Below, piece by piece: positions 1 to 9,063 of a stretch of 49,688 nucleotides of DNA. Both the position numbers and the translations under genes were made by a program. Source of the stretch: Gemmatales bacterium (lineage in GTDB: Bacteria; Planctomycetota; Planctomycetia; Gemmatales; HRBIN36); the NCBI GenBank assembly GCA_025060195.1, contig JANXCQ010000001.1:78664-128351 (forward strand), in the 5' to 3' direction. The notes under the pieces were generated by a model. The model made no database searches, was not told the DNA's origin, and saw only the letters and a program-made list of their open reading frames with translations. Every line of letters begins with the position of its first letter. Within the stretch, counting starts at the first letter, position 1.

Positions 1-2034
1 GACAGGCAGAGTTTGGAAAGGTTGGATCGGGGGCTGAGGTGGCGGCACGTCGGGCCGGGGCTTGTCCGTAACCAACGGCACGAATGGCATCGGGACGGGC
101 GCCGCCTTCGCCCTAGCAGACTCGAAGCTGCCGGGCTGCACGTTTTTTTCTGGTTTTTCTGGAGTGCTGTTAGGCTTATCCTGACCTGAAGGCAAAACGG
201 ACGGTGCTTGTGCTTGCGTCGTGGGGAGATTCGCCACTAGACCCACGTTGGTAATGTCGCGGCGCACGGGATTATTCTTGACGTATTTCTCTGGTTCGCT
301 CAATGGGTCGGGCTTTGAGGCAGATGCCAAAGCGGGCGTTTGCGTGTTGAGACGCGGCGGTGGGCTTAGGGTAGTCTGCACTTGGGGGCTAGCTACGTGT
401 TTAGGGGCCTGAAATGCAGCTAAGTGAGCCAGCTGAAGGATCTGCGAGCGCAGGCGTGCCGCTTGCTCATCCGCAGAGGTATTACGTGTGGTCGCCGCAG
501 AAGAGCCAGTTGAGGCCGGAGCTACGTCCCGACGAAACCAACGGTTGAGTAAGCCGCGACGCTCAGGGGGCTGAGCGGCCTGTTCCGACGGAGTGGGAGC
601 TCGATTTTGTGAAGAAATCGGTGCCATTGCCGCCGAGGAGACGGGCGCCTCAGCGGATGGCTGGCTGGGCCCCACTAGATTAGCCTGATTGGTGGCAGTC
701 GGCGGCCTTTCGGAAGGGTTATCCACACTAATGGAGGCGGTGCCGGCCGGCGAACTCGTAGCGGGCGAGTGAACGGGCCCAATCACAGTGCGTGTTTCCT
801 GGCCCGACGGAGAAGTTACCGCGTTACTGGTGGGAGCGGTAACAAAGGGCGAAATCGCAGAAGGTGTGTTGACAGGACCGATTATAATGCGTGTTTCGCT
901 GCCTGGCGGTGACGACGCGGTGTCAGACGCGACAGGGCCCAGTTCGCGGGGGAGTGGCGCTAGAGCTGGAGCTGGGGCAAGATTACTCCCATGCGCTGTG
1001 GTGTGTGCGAGAGTGGCTCCAATGGTGCCAAGACCCAATCGGCGACGCAGTCGCTCCCAGAAGCCTTCCCGTGGGAAAGTGTCTGACGCGGTGTTCCCCA
1101 TCTTAGCCGTCTGTGGCGGAACATGCGTGGGCGGCAAAACTGCCGAAGCGGAGACTGTCTGACCTGTACTGCTTGCTGAGTCGGTGCCCGGTGAAACAGG
1201 CAGAAGGATAGCGGCGGGGGCGTTGACTGGAGCCGTGGTCACGGTCATTATTTCGCCAGTGGACTGGGAGCGTACTGTCAGTGAAACCGTGCCATCTACG
1301 GCCACGGTTTTGCCAAGGATAACACAGGTGTGCGTTTTCTGATCAGGGAATTGCAGCGTGATCAACCCCCCAGCCCGGTCTACTTCATGGAGATAGCGTA
1401 ACAGTGCTGCATGATCTGATGTTGCCGTCGTGGGAACGGGCGGGGGGTAATTTGGCACCGCCTGCTGACTGGTAGTGGCCGGCTGATTGGCTTGCGTTGA
1501 TGAGGAGTGAGAATAGCTTGGCGATTGGTTCGGCTGCGAAGACGAAACCTCAGGGAGCAGAGATGGTTTGGCAGACGGTCTATCGGTGTGGACCTGGGAT
1601 GGCATCATCGCAGCATCGTTCGCTTGCTGCCTGGCGGGTTTCCACGGGGTGGGAGTGTGCGAGTTGGGCATAGGAGGAGCGGTCGTTTCCGGCAATCGGT
1701 ACGGCGCGACTTCCGGAATCGTAGGCACGCCTGGAGGCGGTTCAGTACGGCCGGGACCCCAGCGGTAAAGTTGTGCGTGCAGTTGGCCGGGAACTTGCAC
1801 GAGTGTTGCTAACTCGGCAGTCTCCTTGGATCGAAGATAACGCACGATGGTTTTATCAGGCCGTTCCCAGGCGCGCAAGGTGATGAACTGCTCTCCAGGC
1901 CTGGACCCCTGGCGTATGGTAATAATTTCGCCGACCAATTCGGGCAGCGGCCGACCTTCTGGGATCGAAGGTGCCCCAGCCGCAGGCAACGCCACGACAA
2001 GTGCCATTACGCCAGCCATCAGGCTCGGTTTCAT
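1..2034 (-). CDS. Exported Pro/Thr/Ser/Ala-rich protein, 3' end beyond the window
   Basis: An uninterrupted frame of 678 codons starts at the ATG at 2034 and leaves the window without a stop. GGGGAGG lies 7 nt upstream of that ATG. Residues 1-20 look like a signal peptide (hydrophobic stretch MAGVMALVVALPAAGA), so the product is probably exported. Residues 25-90 look folded; most of the rest is low complexity, rich in P, T, S, A and Q. A second folded-looking piece (about 205-275) carries LRYLHEVDRAGG and a beta-rich stretch. Two related units lie 33 residues apart: GSETRIIIGPVNTP at 378 and GQETRTVIGPVHSP at 411. Two short basic aromatic patches, FWERLRRRLG and LLNRWFRR, recur. I do not recognise a family; planctomycetes often encode such cell-surface proteins. 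Function unknown. Confidence 0.75.
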   Translation of the reverse strand, partial: MKPSLMAGVMALVVALPAAGAPSIPEGRPLPELVGEIITIRQGSRPGEQFITLRAWERPDKTIVRYLRSKETAELATLVQVPGQLHAQLYRWGPGRTEPPPGVPTIPEVAPYRLPETTAPPMPNSHTPTPWKPARQQANDAAMMPSQVHTDRPSAKPSLLPEVSSSQPNQSPSYSHSSSTQANQPATTSQQAVPNYPPPVPTTATSDHAALLRYLHEVDRAGGLITLQFPDQKTHTCVILGKTVAVDGTVSLTVRSQSTGEIMTVTTAPVNAPAAILLPVSPGTDSASSTGQTVSASAVLPPTHVPPQTAKMGNTASDTFPREGFWERLRRRLGLGTIGATLAHTTAHGSNLAPAPALAPLPRELGPVASDTASSPPGSETRIIIGPVNTPSAISPFVTAPTSNAVTSPSGQETRTVIGPVHSPATSSPAGTASISVDNPSERPPTATNQANLVGPSQPSAEAPVSSAAMAPISSQNRAPTPSEQAAQPPERRGLLNRWFRRDVAPASTGSSAATTRNTSADEQAARLRSQILQLAHLAAFQAPKHVASPQVQTTLSPPPRLNTQTPALASASKPDPLSEPEKYVKNNPVRRDITNVGLVANLPTTQAQAPSVLPSGQDKPNSTPEKPEKNVQPGSFESARAKAAPVPMPFVPLVTDKPRPDVPPPQPPIQPFQTLPV

Positions 2035-2314
2035 AATTTGGCCTCCCCAGAACCCCGACCGACGCGGACAGGCAAGGCCTGTTCGTCACGCCCGCGAATG
2101 CGGCGTTTGCCCGTAAGTGTCTCCACGAGCGTCGGCCGCAAGAGCAGTGTCAGCACGGAGAGAAAATGGTCAGGAATAATCGTCGGGGCGAGAATGCAGC
2201 CTCGTCCTTGTTTATCGGCTAGCGAGGAAGGTGTGCTAAATCGGAAATTGCCGACCGAATCGATAAAATCAACTTGCCTTCGATACCCGGCTTTGGCCTG
2301 GGAGGACTACGGCT

Positions 2315-5038
2315 GTGGTGCCCCATATTCGGCGCGTCTGGCACAGCATGTCCGTGGAACAAACGCTCGCCGCTCTGCACGTGGCACTGCCCGAGGGGCT
2401 GAGCGAAAAGGAGGCGCAGGAGCGCCTCGAGAGTTTCGGCCCCAACACAGTTGTGCCAAAGCCTTCGGAAACGATCTGGCACGTGCTGTGGGAAGCCCTC
2501 ACCGAACCGATGATTCTTTTGCTTATAGCCGTGGGCATGTTGTACACCTTTTGGGGAGAGGTTTGGGAAACGGTGATGGTTTTTGGGATAATTGGGATCT
2601 TGATCGGAGTAGAAGTGTTCAACGATTGGCGGACTCGAAAAGCGATGGCGTCGTTGCGGGAGCTTGCCCAACCTTCAGCCGTGGCGCGGCGAGCGGGCAG
2701 GGTCGTGGAGGTGCCTGTGAGCTGCCTGGTGCCAGGGGATGTAGTGCTATTGGTGGCAGGTCGTCGGGTACCAGCGGATGTTCGGCTGGTAGAGACGGTG
2801 GCCTTAGCTGTAGATGAGTCAGTCCTCACAGGCGAATCGCTGCCTGTCGAGAAAGACGCCGAGGTAACGTTATCCGAAATCACGCCTTTGGCCGAACGGC
2901 GCAATATGGCTTATGCTGGCACACTCGTGGTGCAGGGTCGTGGCCTAGGCATTGTTGTCGCCACAGGACTGGAAACTGAGTGGGGGCGGATCGCGCATCA
3001 GATGGCAGAGCTAGTACCAGAAAAGACGCCGCTGCAACAAACCATGGGGCAACTAGCGTATTGGACAGTTTGGGCTGCATTAATCCTGACGGCCTTCACT
3101 GCCGTCTGGGCTTACCTACGGCAACTGGTCAACGCCCGAGAAGCTGTGCTGAGTGGCTTAGCCCTGGCGTTCTTCACCATACCCGAAGAGCTGCCGATTA
3201 TTGTCACCATGGTTCTGGCATTCGGGGGTTGGCGGTTGGCCCGGCAACGTGCCATCGTGCGGCGCTTGCAGGCCGTGGAAACCTTGGGGGCGGTTTCCCT
3301 AATCGCTGTTGACAAGACGGGCACCATCACAGAAAACCGCATGACGGTCGTTGCTGTGCTGCCTGAGCGGCACGAACGACGCTGCCTCGAACTGGCCGTG
3401 CTCTGCTCCGAGAGCTTGCCCGTCGAGGTTCACGCACAGGACAATGCCCACGCAACTGAGCCTGCCTGGCTGGGAGACCCGACAGAAGCCGCGCTGGTAA
3501 AGCGTGCCCTGCAACTCGGCGTGGCTCCGAAAGCGTGGCAAAGGCTCTGGCTGCCACGCCGCGAATTCCCGTTCGATCCGCTACGCAAACGCATGAGCGC
3601 CGTGTGGCAACAAAATGAGCGCGTGCTCGTGGCTGTCAAGGGTGCTCCAGAAAGTGTGCTCGCATGTTGCCGATGGGAATTGCAACACTTAGAGTCGGAG
3701 AGCTTGCTAGCCCCCATAGCACCCACCGACACGTGGCATAAGACGGAGTCCTCGTCATCCTTGATACAGGCGTCTGTCGTTCCGCTAACTGAAGAGCGGA
3801 GTAACTATTGGCAACAACTCGCTAATCAGCTGGCCAGTGAGGGACACCGCGTGCTTGCCCTGGCCGAGCGTTGGATGCACCATGTACCGACCGACGCTGC
3901 CGAGGCCGAACAGGACTTGATACTTGTGGGCCTGATAGCCTTAGCCGATCCGCCGCGCGCCGAGGTGCCAGCTGTCTTGCAGCAATGTCGCGCCGCAGGC
4001 ATTCGCGTCGTTCTCATCACCGGAGACCATGCCGGGACGGCGCGGAGGATTGCTCTGGAAGTAGGTTTCGCCCCCGATACTCCCTTGCTCACGGGCGCTG
4101 AACTCGACCGCTTGGACGATGCTGCCCTTCAGGCACAACTTCGGCAACCCGTCATTATTGCTCGAGCCACGCCTCAACACAAGCTGCGGTTAGTGCAGCT
4201 AGCGAAAAGCTTGGTCGAATGTGTGGCGGTTACGGGCGATGGCATGAATGATGCCCCTGCATTGCGTGCCGCTCACGTAGGCATTGCCATGGGTCAGCGC
4301 GGAAGTGACGTCGCTCGAGAAGCAGCTGACCTGATTTTAGCCGATGATCATTTTGCCACGTTGGTTCATGCCATTCGTGAGGGACGCTTGCTTTTCGCCA
4401 ATTTCTCTAAGAGCGTGCGTTATTACCTGGCTTGCAAACTCGGCCTAGTAGGCACTTGTTTGTTTGGCGTGTTAACAGGAGTCGGCATTCCATTTCACCC
4501 TTTGCAGGTGATTGTGTTAGAACTCTTTGTTGACTTGGGCGCGTCGCTGGCCTTAGTGGCCGAGCCTGCCGAAGGCGACCTCATGCAGCGCCCACCGCGC
4601 GACCCGCGGCAACCGTTTCTCAACAGACAAGTCCTCAGCGATCTTTTCGCCGCTGCCGCCACTTTATTTGTGGTCGTTACGCTGGGATACCTTTCAGTTT
4701 CTGGGATTTTGCAAACCTGGGGTCACATCGCGTTCCAGCGCGACCTAATTGCGGCCAGCAGCTTTATCGCTTGGCTCTTGGGGCACGTCGGGCTGGCTTG
4801 GGCCATGCGCACCGACCGTTTTAGTCTTCGGCAACAAGGTTGGCTCAGCAATCAAATGATGCTTCTGTGGGCGCTGCTGACCTTGGGGTTTCTCGTGCTC
4901 GTGGCATTAATTCCTCCCTTGAGCCAAGCGTTCCTACGGCACAGCCTAACATGGTTACACTGGGCCATTTTGTTCTTCATGGCATTAGGCATGTGCGTGG
5001 TGTTCCGCCTGACTCGCCGGCTCTGGACACATCCCTAA
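2315..5038 (+). CDS. P-type cation-transporting ATPase (P2-like), altered ion site
   Basis: Membrane ATPase of 907 residues that moves a cation at the cost of ATP. The order is cation-ATPase N domain (about 12-80), M1-M2, actuator with TGES (172-175), M3-M4 with PEELP (290-294), phosphorylation motif DKTGT (D333), nucleotide-binding KGAPE (442), hinge TGDGMNDAP (640-648) and a C-terminal membrane domain. The GTG start at 2315 has GGAGG 9 nt upstream; an internal ATG at 2348 is a weaker alternative. Aligned by eye with SERCA, M5 has Lys708 and Leu711 where Ca2+ ligands Asn768 and Glu771 sit, and M6 has Glu736 for Asn796 but keeps Asp740. The transported ion is therefore uncertain and Ca2+ should not be assumed. 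It is divergent from the exported-protein gene at 2034. Confidence 0.93.
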   Translation: MVPHIRRVWHSMSVEQTLAALHVALPEGLSEKEAQERLESFGPNTVVPKPSETIWHVLWEALTEPMILLLIAVGMLYTFWGEVWETVMVFGIIGILIGVEVFNDWRTRKAMASLRELAQPSAVARRAGRVVEVPVSCLVPGDVVLLVAGRRVPADVRLVETVALAVDESVLTGESLPVEKDAEVTLSEITPLAERRNMAYAGTLVVQGRGLGIVVATGLETEWGRIAHQMAELVPEKTPLQQTMGQLAYWTVWAALILTAFTAVWAYLRQLVNAREAVLSGLALAFFTIPEELPIIVTMVLAFGGWRLARQRAIVRRLQAVETLGAVSLIAVDKTGTITENRMTVVAVLPERHERRCLELAVLCSESLPVEVHAQDNAHATEPAWLGDPTEAALVKRALQLGVAPKAWQRLWLPRREFPFDPLRKRMSAVWQQNERVLVAVKGAPESVLACCRWELQHLESESLLAPIAPTDTWHKTESSSSLIQASVVPLTEERSNYWQQLANQLASEGHRVLALAERWMHHVPTDAAEAEQDLILVGLIALADPPRAEVPAVLQQCRAAGIRVVLITGDHAGTARRIALEVGFAPDTPLLTGAELDRLDDAALQAQLRQPVIIARATPQHKLRLVQLAKSLVECVAVTGDGMNDAPALRAAHVGIAMGQRGSDVAREAADLILADDHFATLVHAIREGRLLFANFSKSVRYYLACKLGLVGTCLFGVLTGVGIPFHPLQVIVLELFVDLGASLALVAEPAEGDLMQRPPRDPRQPFLNRQVLSDLFAAAATLFVVVTLGYLSVSGILQTWGHIAFQRDLIAASSFIAWLLGHVGLAWAMRTDRFSLRQQGWLSNQMMLLWALLTLGFLVLVALIPPLSQAFLRHSLTWLHWAILFFMALGMCVVFRLTRRLWTHP

Positions 5039-5240
5039 CTTGCCTCGACTTGAACCTAGGAAAGCAAACTGTGCTCAAATTGGCTTAGCGTCCCTTATTA
5101 GACATACCATAGGACGAATGATGTGCCAAGTACCGAGGCCAGCTTCCCCTTATTAGGACGCACCAACGGTCATTGGGGAGGGAATTTCAATAATCTCGAG
5201 CGCGCCGTGACCTTTCACCAACGACAGAGCAGGAGATGCC

Positions 5241-6419
5241 ATGACTAGGAGCTATGATGTTGTCGTCGTCGGTGGCGGGATCATGGGGTTGAGCATTGCC
5301 TGGTCGTTGGCCCGGCGGGCCGTGGGAAAGATCGCTTTGTTAGAAAGGGCTTTTCTAGGCGCAGGAGGCAGCGGCAAATCCGGCGCCATTGTGCGCCAAC
5401 ATTACTCCAATCGTCTGACCGTTCAGCTCGCCCGCGCCAGCCTGCACGTGTTTCAGCAATTTGACCAGATCATTCAAGGACCGCCTGTGTTTACCCGCAC
5501 GGGCCTGGCCATCGTGGTTCATCAGAACGACCTACCCGCTTTGCAAACTAACCTGCAAATGCAGCAAGAGTTAGGGATTGATGTGCACCTGGTTTCCGCC
5601 CAAGAATTGGCCGAACTCGATCCTAACGCGCGCTTAGCTGAAGACGAAGTCGCGGCCTGGGAATCCGAAGCAGGTTATGTGGATGCGGTCCAGGCGCTAA
5701 GCTCCTACGCTCAGGCCTGTCAGCGGGAAGGCGTCGAGATTCAAGAGGGCGTGGAAGTACGCGCCATTATCCGGCAAGGAAACAAGGCTATCGGCCTGGA
5801 GACCAACGAAGGCCGGATTGGCTGCGGTGTGGTCGTGTTAGCCGTCGGCCCTTGGATCAGTCGTTTGGCTGATTCCCTGCGTCTGGACATTCCCGTGCAA
5901 GCGGGACGTACGCAGGTGGCGCTGTTTCGTCGCCCCGTGGAAATGAGTCGGCGTATGGCTACGTGTGTGGATTTCGTGGGCCAAATTTATTATCGGGCCA
6001 GCGCGGGCGACCTGTTACACGTGGGCAGTATTGCGGGCGAAGAAGCTCAGGACTTGGTGGACCCCGACAACTATTCTGAAGTGGCTGATGCATCCTGGGT
6101 GCCTCGCATCCGCCAACGGGTGCAGCGACGTTGCCCTGCCTTGCACCGCTGCTACGGTCGCGGTGGCTATGCCGCGTTGTATGACCTCACGCCCGACTGG
6201 CATCCTATCCTGGATCGCTGTCCTAACGCGGACAATGTTTACCTCGCCGTCGGCTTCAGTGGCCACGGATTCAAATTCGCCCCTATGATTGGCCAACTTA
6301 TGGCGGAGTTGATTATCGATGGGCAATTCCGCAGCCTAGATGCTAGCCCATTACGCCTCAGCCGCTTCGCTGAGGGACAGCTTATCAAGACCCGATACAG
6401 CTATAGCGTGATCGCCTGA
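5241..6419 (+). CDS. FAD-dependent amine/sarcosine oxidase-like oxidoreductase (DAO family)
   Basis: A 392-residue flavoenzyme of the glycine/D-amino-acid oxidase fold, closest in look to the beta subunit of sarcosine oxidase. The N terminus has the dinucleotide-binding GGGIMG (11-16) after a beta strand of valines. RQHYSN follows near residue 55. The C-terminal FAD-binding motif FSGHGFKFAP is near residue 345. It probably oxidises a secondary amine or amino acid; the substrate cannot be read from the sequence. AGGAG lies 5 nt before the ATG. A stand-alone Rieske ferredoxin gene begins 178 bp downstream on the same strand and may take its electrons. No transmembrane segment or signal peptide is seen, so it is likely cytoplasmic. 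Confidence 0.88.
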   Translation: MTRSYDVVVVGGGIMGLSIAWSLARRAVGKIALLERAFLGAGGSGKSGAIVRQHYSNRLTVQLARASLHVFQQFDQIIQGPPVFTRTGLAIVVHQNDLPALQTNLQMQQELGIDVHLVSAQELAELDPNARLAEDEVAAWESEAGYVDAVQALSSYAQACQREGVEIQEGVEVRAIIRQGNKAIGLETNEGRIGCGVVVLAVGPWISRLADSLRLDIPVQAGRTQVALFRRPVEMSRRMATCVDFVGQIYYRASAGDLLHVGSIAGEEAQDLVDPDNYSEVADASWVPRIRQRVQRRCPALHRCYGRGGYAALYDLTPDWHPILDRCPNADNVYLAVGFSGHGFKFAPMIGQLMAELIIDGQFRSLDASPLRLSRFAEGQLIKTRYSYSVIA

Positions 6420-6597
6420 AACTGATTTAGCCCAGCGCACTCTTCCTACGTACGCAGGCGACAACACCTTGCCGTCCGATAATAAGCAGTCATTTCAGGC
6501 ACAGACCAGCTCGCAGCTCTCAGGATTGTAGGCGAGCGCTCTAACGCAATAAGATCATTTACAAAAGAGCACTTGGCCTGAAAAATCGGAGGTGCAC

Positions 6598-6921
6598 ATG
6601 GCAGAATATCGCACCGTCCTGAAAGCACAGGAGCTGCCGGAGGAGACGGGACGCACCGTGGAGGTGGACGGGAAACTCATCGCGATTTTCCGCCACCAGG
6701 GAAAGCTCTATGCGATTGACGATACTTGTCCGCACATGGGCGCCTCGCTCGCGGAAGGCTTCGTGGAAAACGGCATAGTTACCTGCCCGTGGCATGCTTG
6801 GCGCTTCCGTTTACAAGACGGCGCCTGGGTGGATAACCCACGCCTGAAAATTGGGTGTTATGCAGTGCGCGAATTTGGCGACGAGATTCAACTGGCCTTA
6901 CACGAACCGCAATCCAGCTAA
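6598..6921 (+). CDS. Stand-alone Rieske [2Fe-2S] ferredoxin (NirD/BphA3-like)
   Basis: A 107-residue soluble electron carrier. The cluster ligands are complete: Cys44 and His46 in CPHMGAS, Cys63 and His66 in CPWHAW. The fold is the small Rieske domain shared by nitrite reductase NirD and dioxygenase ferredoxins, with no membrane anchor. GGAGG at 6588-6592 with a 5-nt spacer fixes the ATG at 6598; an in-frame GTG at 6592 overlaps that SD and is rejected. It follows the FAD oxidoreductase and may form a redox pair with it. The 178-bp gap means it could also have its own promoter. No oxygenase alpha subunit or nitrite reductase is in the window. Confidence 0.92.
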   Translation: MAEYRTVLKAQELPEETGRTVEVDGKLIAIFRHQGKLYAIDDTCPHMGASLAEGFVENGIVTCPWHAWRFRLQDGAWVDNPRLKIGCYAVREFGDEIQLALHEPQSS

Positions 6922-7085
6922 CGCTGATTAGGAGCTCACTCGAACGTGTTGGCCGCGAGACCAAGATTCCTAGCTTTTCGCTTGGTTGGCGGACCGACGA
7001 GGCAAACCCGTCCCGGACACTGAGAGAGAATTATGGCACTTTTGCCGCAAAGGTAGGGCTGTTTGTCCGCAATTGCTCTACCTGT

Positions 7086-7982
7086 CTACCAAAGGTAAGC
7101 TGCATACATAAGAGTCCAAAGAGCTGCGGTTAGTCCAACAAACAGGAGCGCGCCGAAGAAGGCAATTTTCCATTTGTGATAGCCGTTGGTCCAGTAATCC
7201 ACCCTACGGGCGACTAGATATATCACGAGGAACAGGACAATGGTGCCCAAGCTGCCATAGATGTAGCCCCAAATATGACGAAAATGTAGGGCCTCCAGTC
7301 GCCTGACCCATTGTTCAAGGACCTCAGGCGGAAGGTTGACCGCGATACGTCGCGTGATACGAAGCTGGCCGGTCAGTGGATCTTGAATTTCTTGACGTGA
7401 GGACGTTTCCTCGACCGAGGGGTGTTTGCGTAACCAAAGGAGTTCCCGTTCGGCTTGTTGAGTGGTGAGGGAAACTTCTGCCAACTCCTTGGCGAGCTTT
7501 TGAATCTCCTCGCGCAGGGCGTTATGGAGATTAGCTTGCGTTACGGCGTCATCGCGCAGGTCATAGACCTCGACTTGAATCTTGCGTCCGACCGCCTTTG
7601 GCTGGGACTGCTCCTGGGGTGGGTTGGCAACCGGCGTGGGAGGCGTTGCCCCTAACGATCCGCTCGGATAGCGCTGAGGAGCCGTGCCGTGCTGATAGGA
7701 TTCGGCAATTGTCGAAAATCGCGCAAAAGTAGCCATGTCATCCGTCGGCTTGAACGTCGTGTGAGTGCCCACCACGTGAGAATCCCAAGGAGGTGTCGAA
7801 TAGTCTGGCAGAACAGTTTTCTGTCCAAAATCATGTGGACCGGTTGGCCGTGCCCCCTGGGGTGGGGTGCCTCCCTGTGCAAGGACTTGGGCGGCCGTGG
7901 TCAGGAGTAACAGGCTAGATAAGACCCAAGCCAAAGGCAGACTTGGCCAAGTAGCGGTAGGAGAGGGACATTTCTCAGTCAT
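7086..7982 (-). CDS. Exported membrane protein with coiled coil and two C-terminal membrane helices
   Basis: Not recognised as a named family. The 298 residues begin with a signal peptide (hydrophobic core about 18-33, likely cleavage after VLAQ). A long Pro/Gly-rich linker follows, then a coiled coil (EEIQKLAKELAEV and neighbours) and two membrane helices near the C terminus (GTIVLFLVIYLVARRV and FFGALLFVGLTAALW). The bulk would lie outside the cytoplasmic membrane and be tethered by its C terminus. AAGGAG lies 7 nt before the ATG at 7982, so the 28 in-frame upstream codons are rejected. It is downstream of the coiled-coil protein (8103-8876) and the sigma factor (9064-9978) on the same strand, with a hairpin at 8056-8078 between. 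A joint role in the envelope is inference. Confidence 0.75.
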   Translation of the reverse strand: MTEKCPSPTATWPSLPLAWVLSSLLLLTTAAQVLAQGGTPPQGARPTGPHDFGQKTVLPDYSTPPWDSHVVGTHTTFKPTDDMATFARFSTIAESYQHGTAPQRYPSGSLGATPPTPVANPPQEQSQPKAVGRKIQVEVYDLRDDAVTQANLHNALREEIQKLAKELAEVSLTTQQAERELLWLRKHPSVEETSSRQEIQDPLTGQLRITRRIAVNLPPEVLEQWVRRLEALHFRHIWGYIYGSLGTIVLFLVIYLVARRVDYWTNGYHKWKIAFFGALLFVGLTAALWTLMYAAYLW

Positions 7983-8055
7983 TGGCACACTCCTTGGAGC
8001 GATAGGACAATCAACGGATTCCTTGGCGGTTTCGACAATGTTAACCCAAATGGAA

Positions 8056-8078
8056 GGCGCCCTCACGAGGAGGGCGCC
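8056..8078 (-). terminator. Intercistronic hairpin, 9-bp stem
   Basis: GGCGCCCTC (8056-8064) pairs perfectly with GAGGGCGCC (8070-8078) around a 5-nt loop. It lies 25 bp after the stop of the coiled-coil gene and 74 bp before the start of the next leftward gene. No clear U-tract follows on the minus strand, so it may attenuate or stabilise the mRNA rather than terminate it. Confidence 0.4.
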
Positions 8079-8102
8079 CGGGACGGAGGAGATGCAGGGG
8101 AT

Positions 8103-8876
8103 TTAGTCGCCTAACTTTTCCCGCAACTGCTCTTCCAAGGGCCGATCGTCGAGTTCGATGCGAATCTCACCGCCACTGCTGAGCATTTGTTCACGCTGGC
8201 GTTGCCGTGTGCGCAGTTCAATTTCAATTTCCTGGGCCAACTTCTGCGCCTCTTGCAGCTTGCTCGCGTCCACCGTGAAGGTGGTGCCTTCGGGCTGCAT
8301 GTCGAGCAGGCGCTTCATCTCCTTCAGTTGCTGCTGATGCATGATCAGCTTATCAATGGCCAGCCGGGATTTCTCCACGGCATCCTTTGCCTGGTCTAGT
8401 GCTTGAGTCCGCTTCTCTAACGTCGTTTCCTTGAGCTTCAGTTGGTCCTCGAGATACTGCAGCCGCTGTAGTCGGCGGCGAATTTCGGCTTCAATTTCCC
8501 GCTTACTGTAAGTCCTGTCGCCAATGGTGGCCGAACCAGTTTCCTTAGCTTGCTCCAGATAATCCCGCAGCTTGCGGAGTTCGGCTTTTGCACGCTCGAC
8601 ATCGGCCCTGGTACTTTTCACCTCGTCTTGGAGGTGTTCAATCTCCACCTGCATCCGCGCTACCGCCTGTTCATGTTGGCGCAGTTCTTTCCGTGCGTCA
8701 TTGATATAGGTTTCTAGGCGTTCAATCTCGAAGTCTAAGGGAACGTTCTGGCGGACGGTTTGTCCTGTCCAGCGGAACAGAGTTTTTACATAGCCCCAAG
8801 ACGTGCTGAGACCCACACTGCTGGCGACGAAAGCAACGGTACCCACAATGCTCCAGAATTTCCAAGACTTGAGCAT
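8103..8876 (-). CDS. Membrane-anchored long coiled-coil protein
   Basis: A 257-residue protein with one N-terminal membrane segment (about 8-30, FWSIVGTVAFVASSVGLSTSWGYV) followed by an almost continuous coiled coil rich in E, K, R, Q and L (50-200). The coil is broken near 110-122 by a glycine-containing turn, and a short tail ends in LREKLGD. The organisation recalls PspA- or tail-fibre-like helical hairpins, but I cannot assign a family. AAGGAGG lies 8 nt before the ATG. It is the middle gene of a leftward set with the sigma factor upstream and a second membrane/coiled-coil protein downstream. That context suggests a sigma-controlled envelope function (inference). Confidence 0.78.
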   Translation of the reverse strand: MLKSWKFWSIVGTVAFVASSVGLSTSWGYVKTLFRWTGQTVRQNVPLDFEIERLETYINDARKELRQHEQAVARMQVEIEHLQDEVKSTRADVERAKAELRKLRDYLEQAKETGSATIGDRTYSKREIEAEIRRRLQRLQYLEDQLKLKETTLEKRTQALDQAKDAVEKSRLAIDKLIMHQQQLKEMKRLLDMQPEGTTFTVDASKLQEAQKLAQEIEIELRTRQRQREQMLSSGGEIRIELDDRPLEEQLREKLGD

Positions 8877-9063
8877 GGCTGAATCCTCCTTCTAAGTTGT
8901 GTCGTTACACCCGTTTGGTATCACTCGGCTTGTTTTTAGCCCGTGCTCCCTGTGTACTAGGCTTAAGTTTGACCGCTTCTACCATTTAAATCGCCGTAAG
9001 CGGAAAAATATGACAACGGGTTGCAAGATTCGTCCGAAGTGGTCTTGGATACGGCTTGCGACC

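Noticed and set aside
221..1812. Several rightward open frames across the first 2 kb
   Set aside because: They lie antisense to the 678-codon leftward frame, which has a strong SD and signal peptide, and they look like GC-rich shadows.
5041..5065. T-arm-like TTGAACC on the plus strand
   Set aside because: The arms do not pair into a tRNA cloverleaf.
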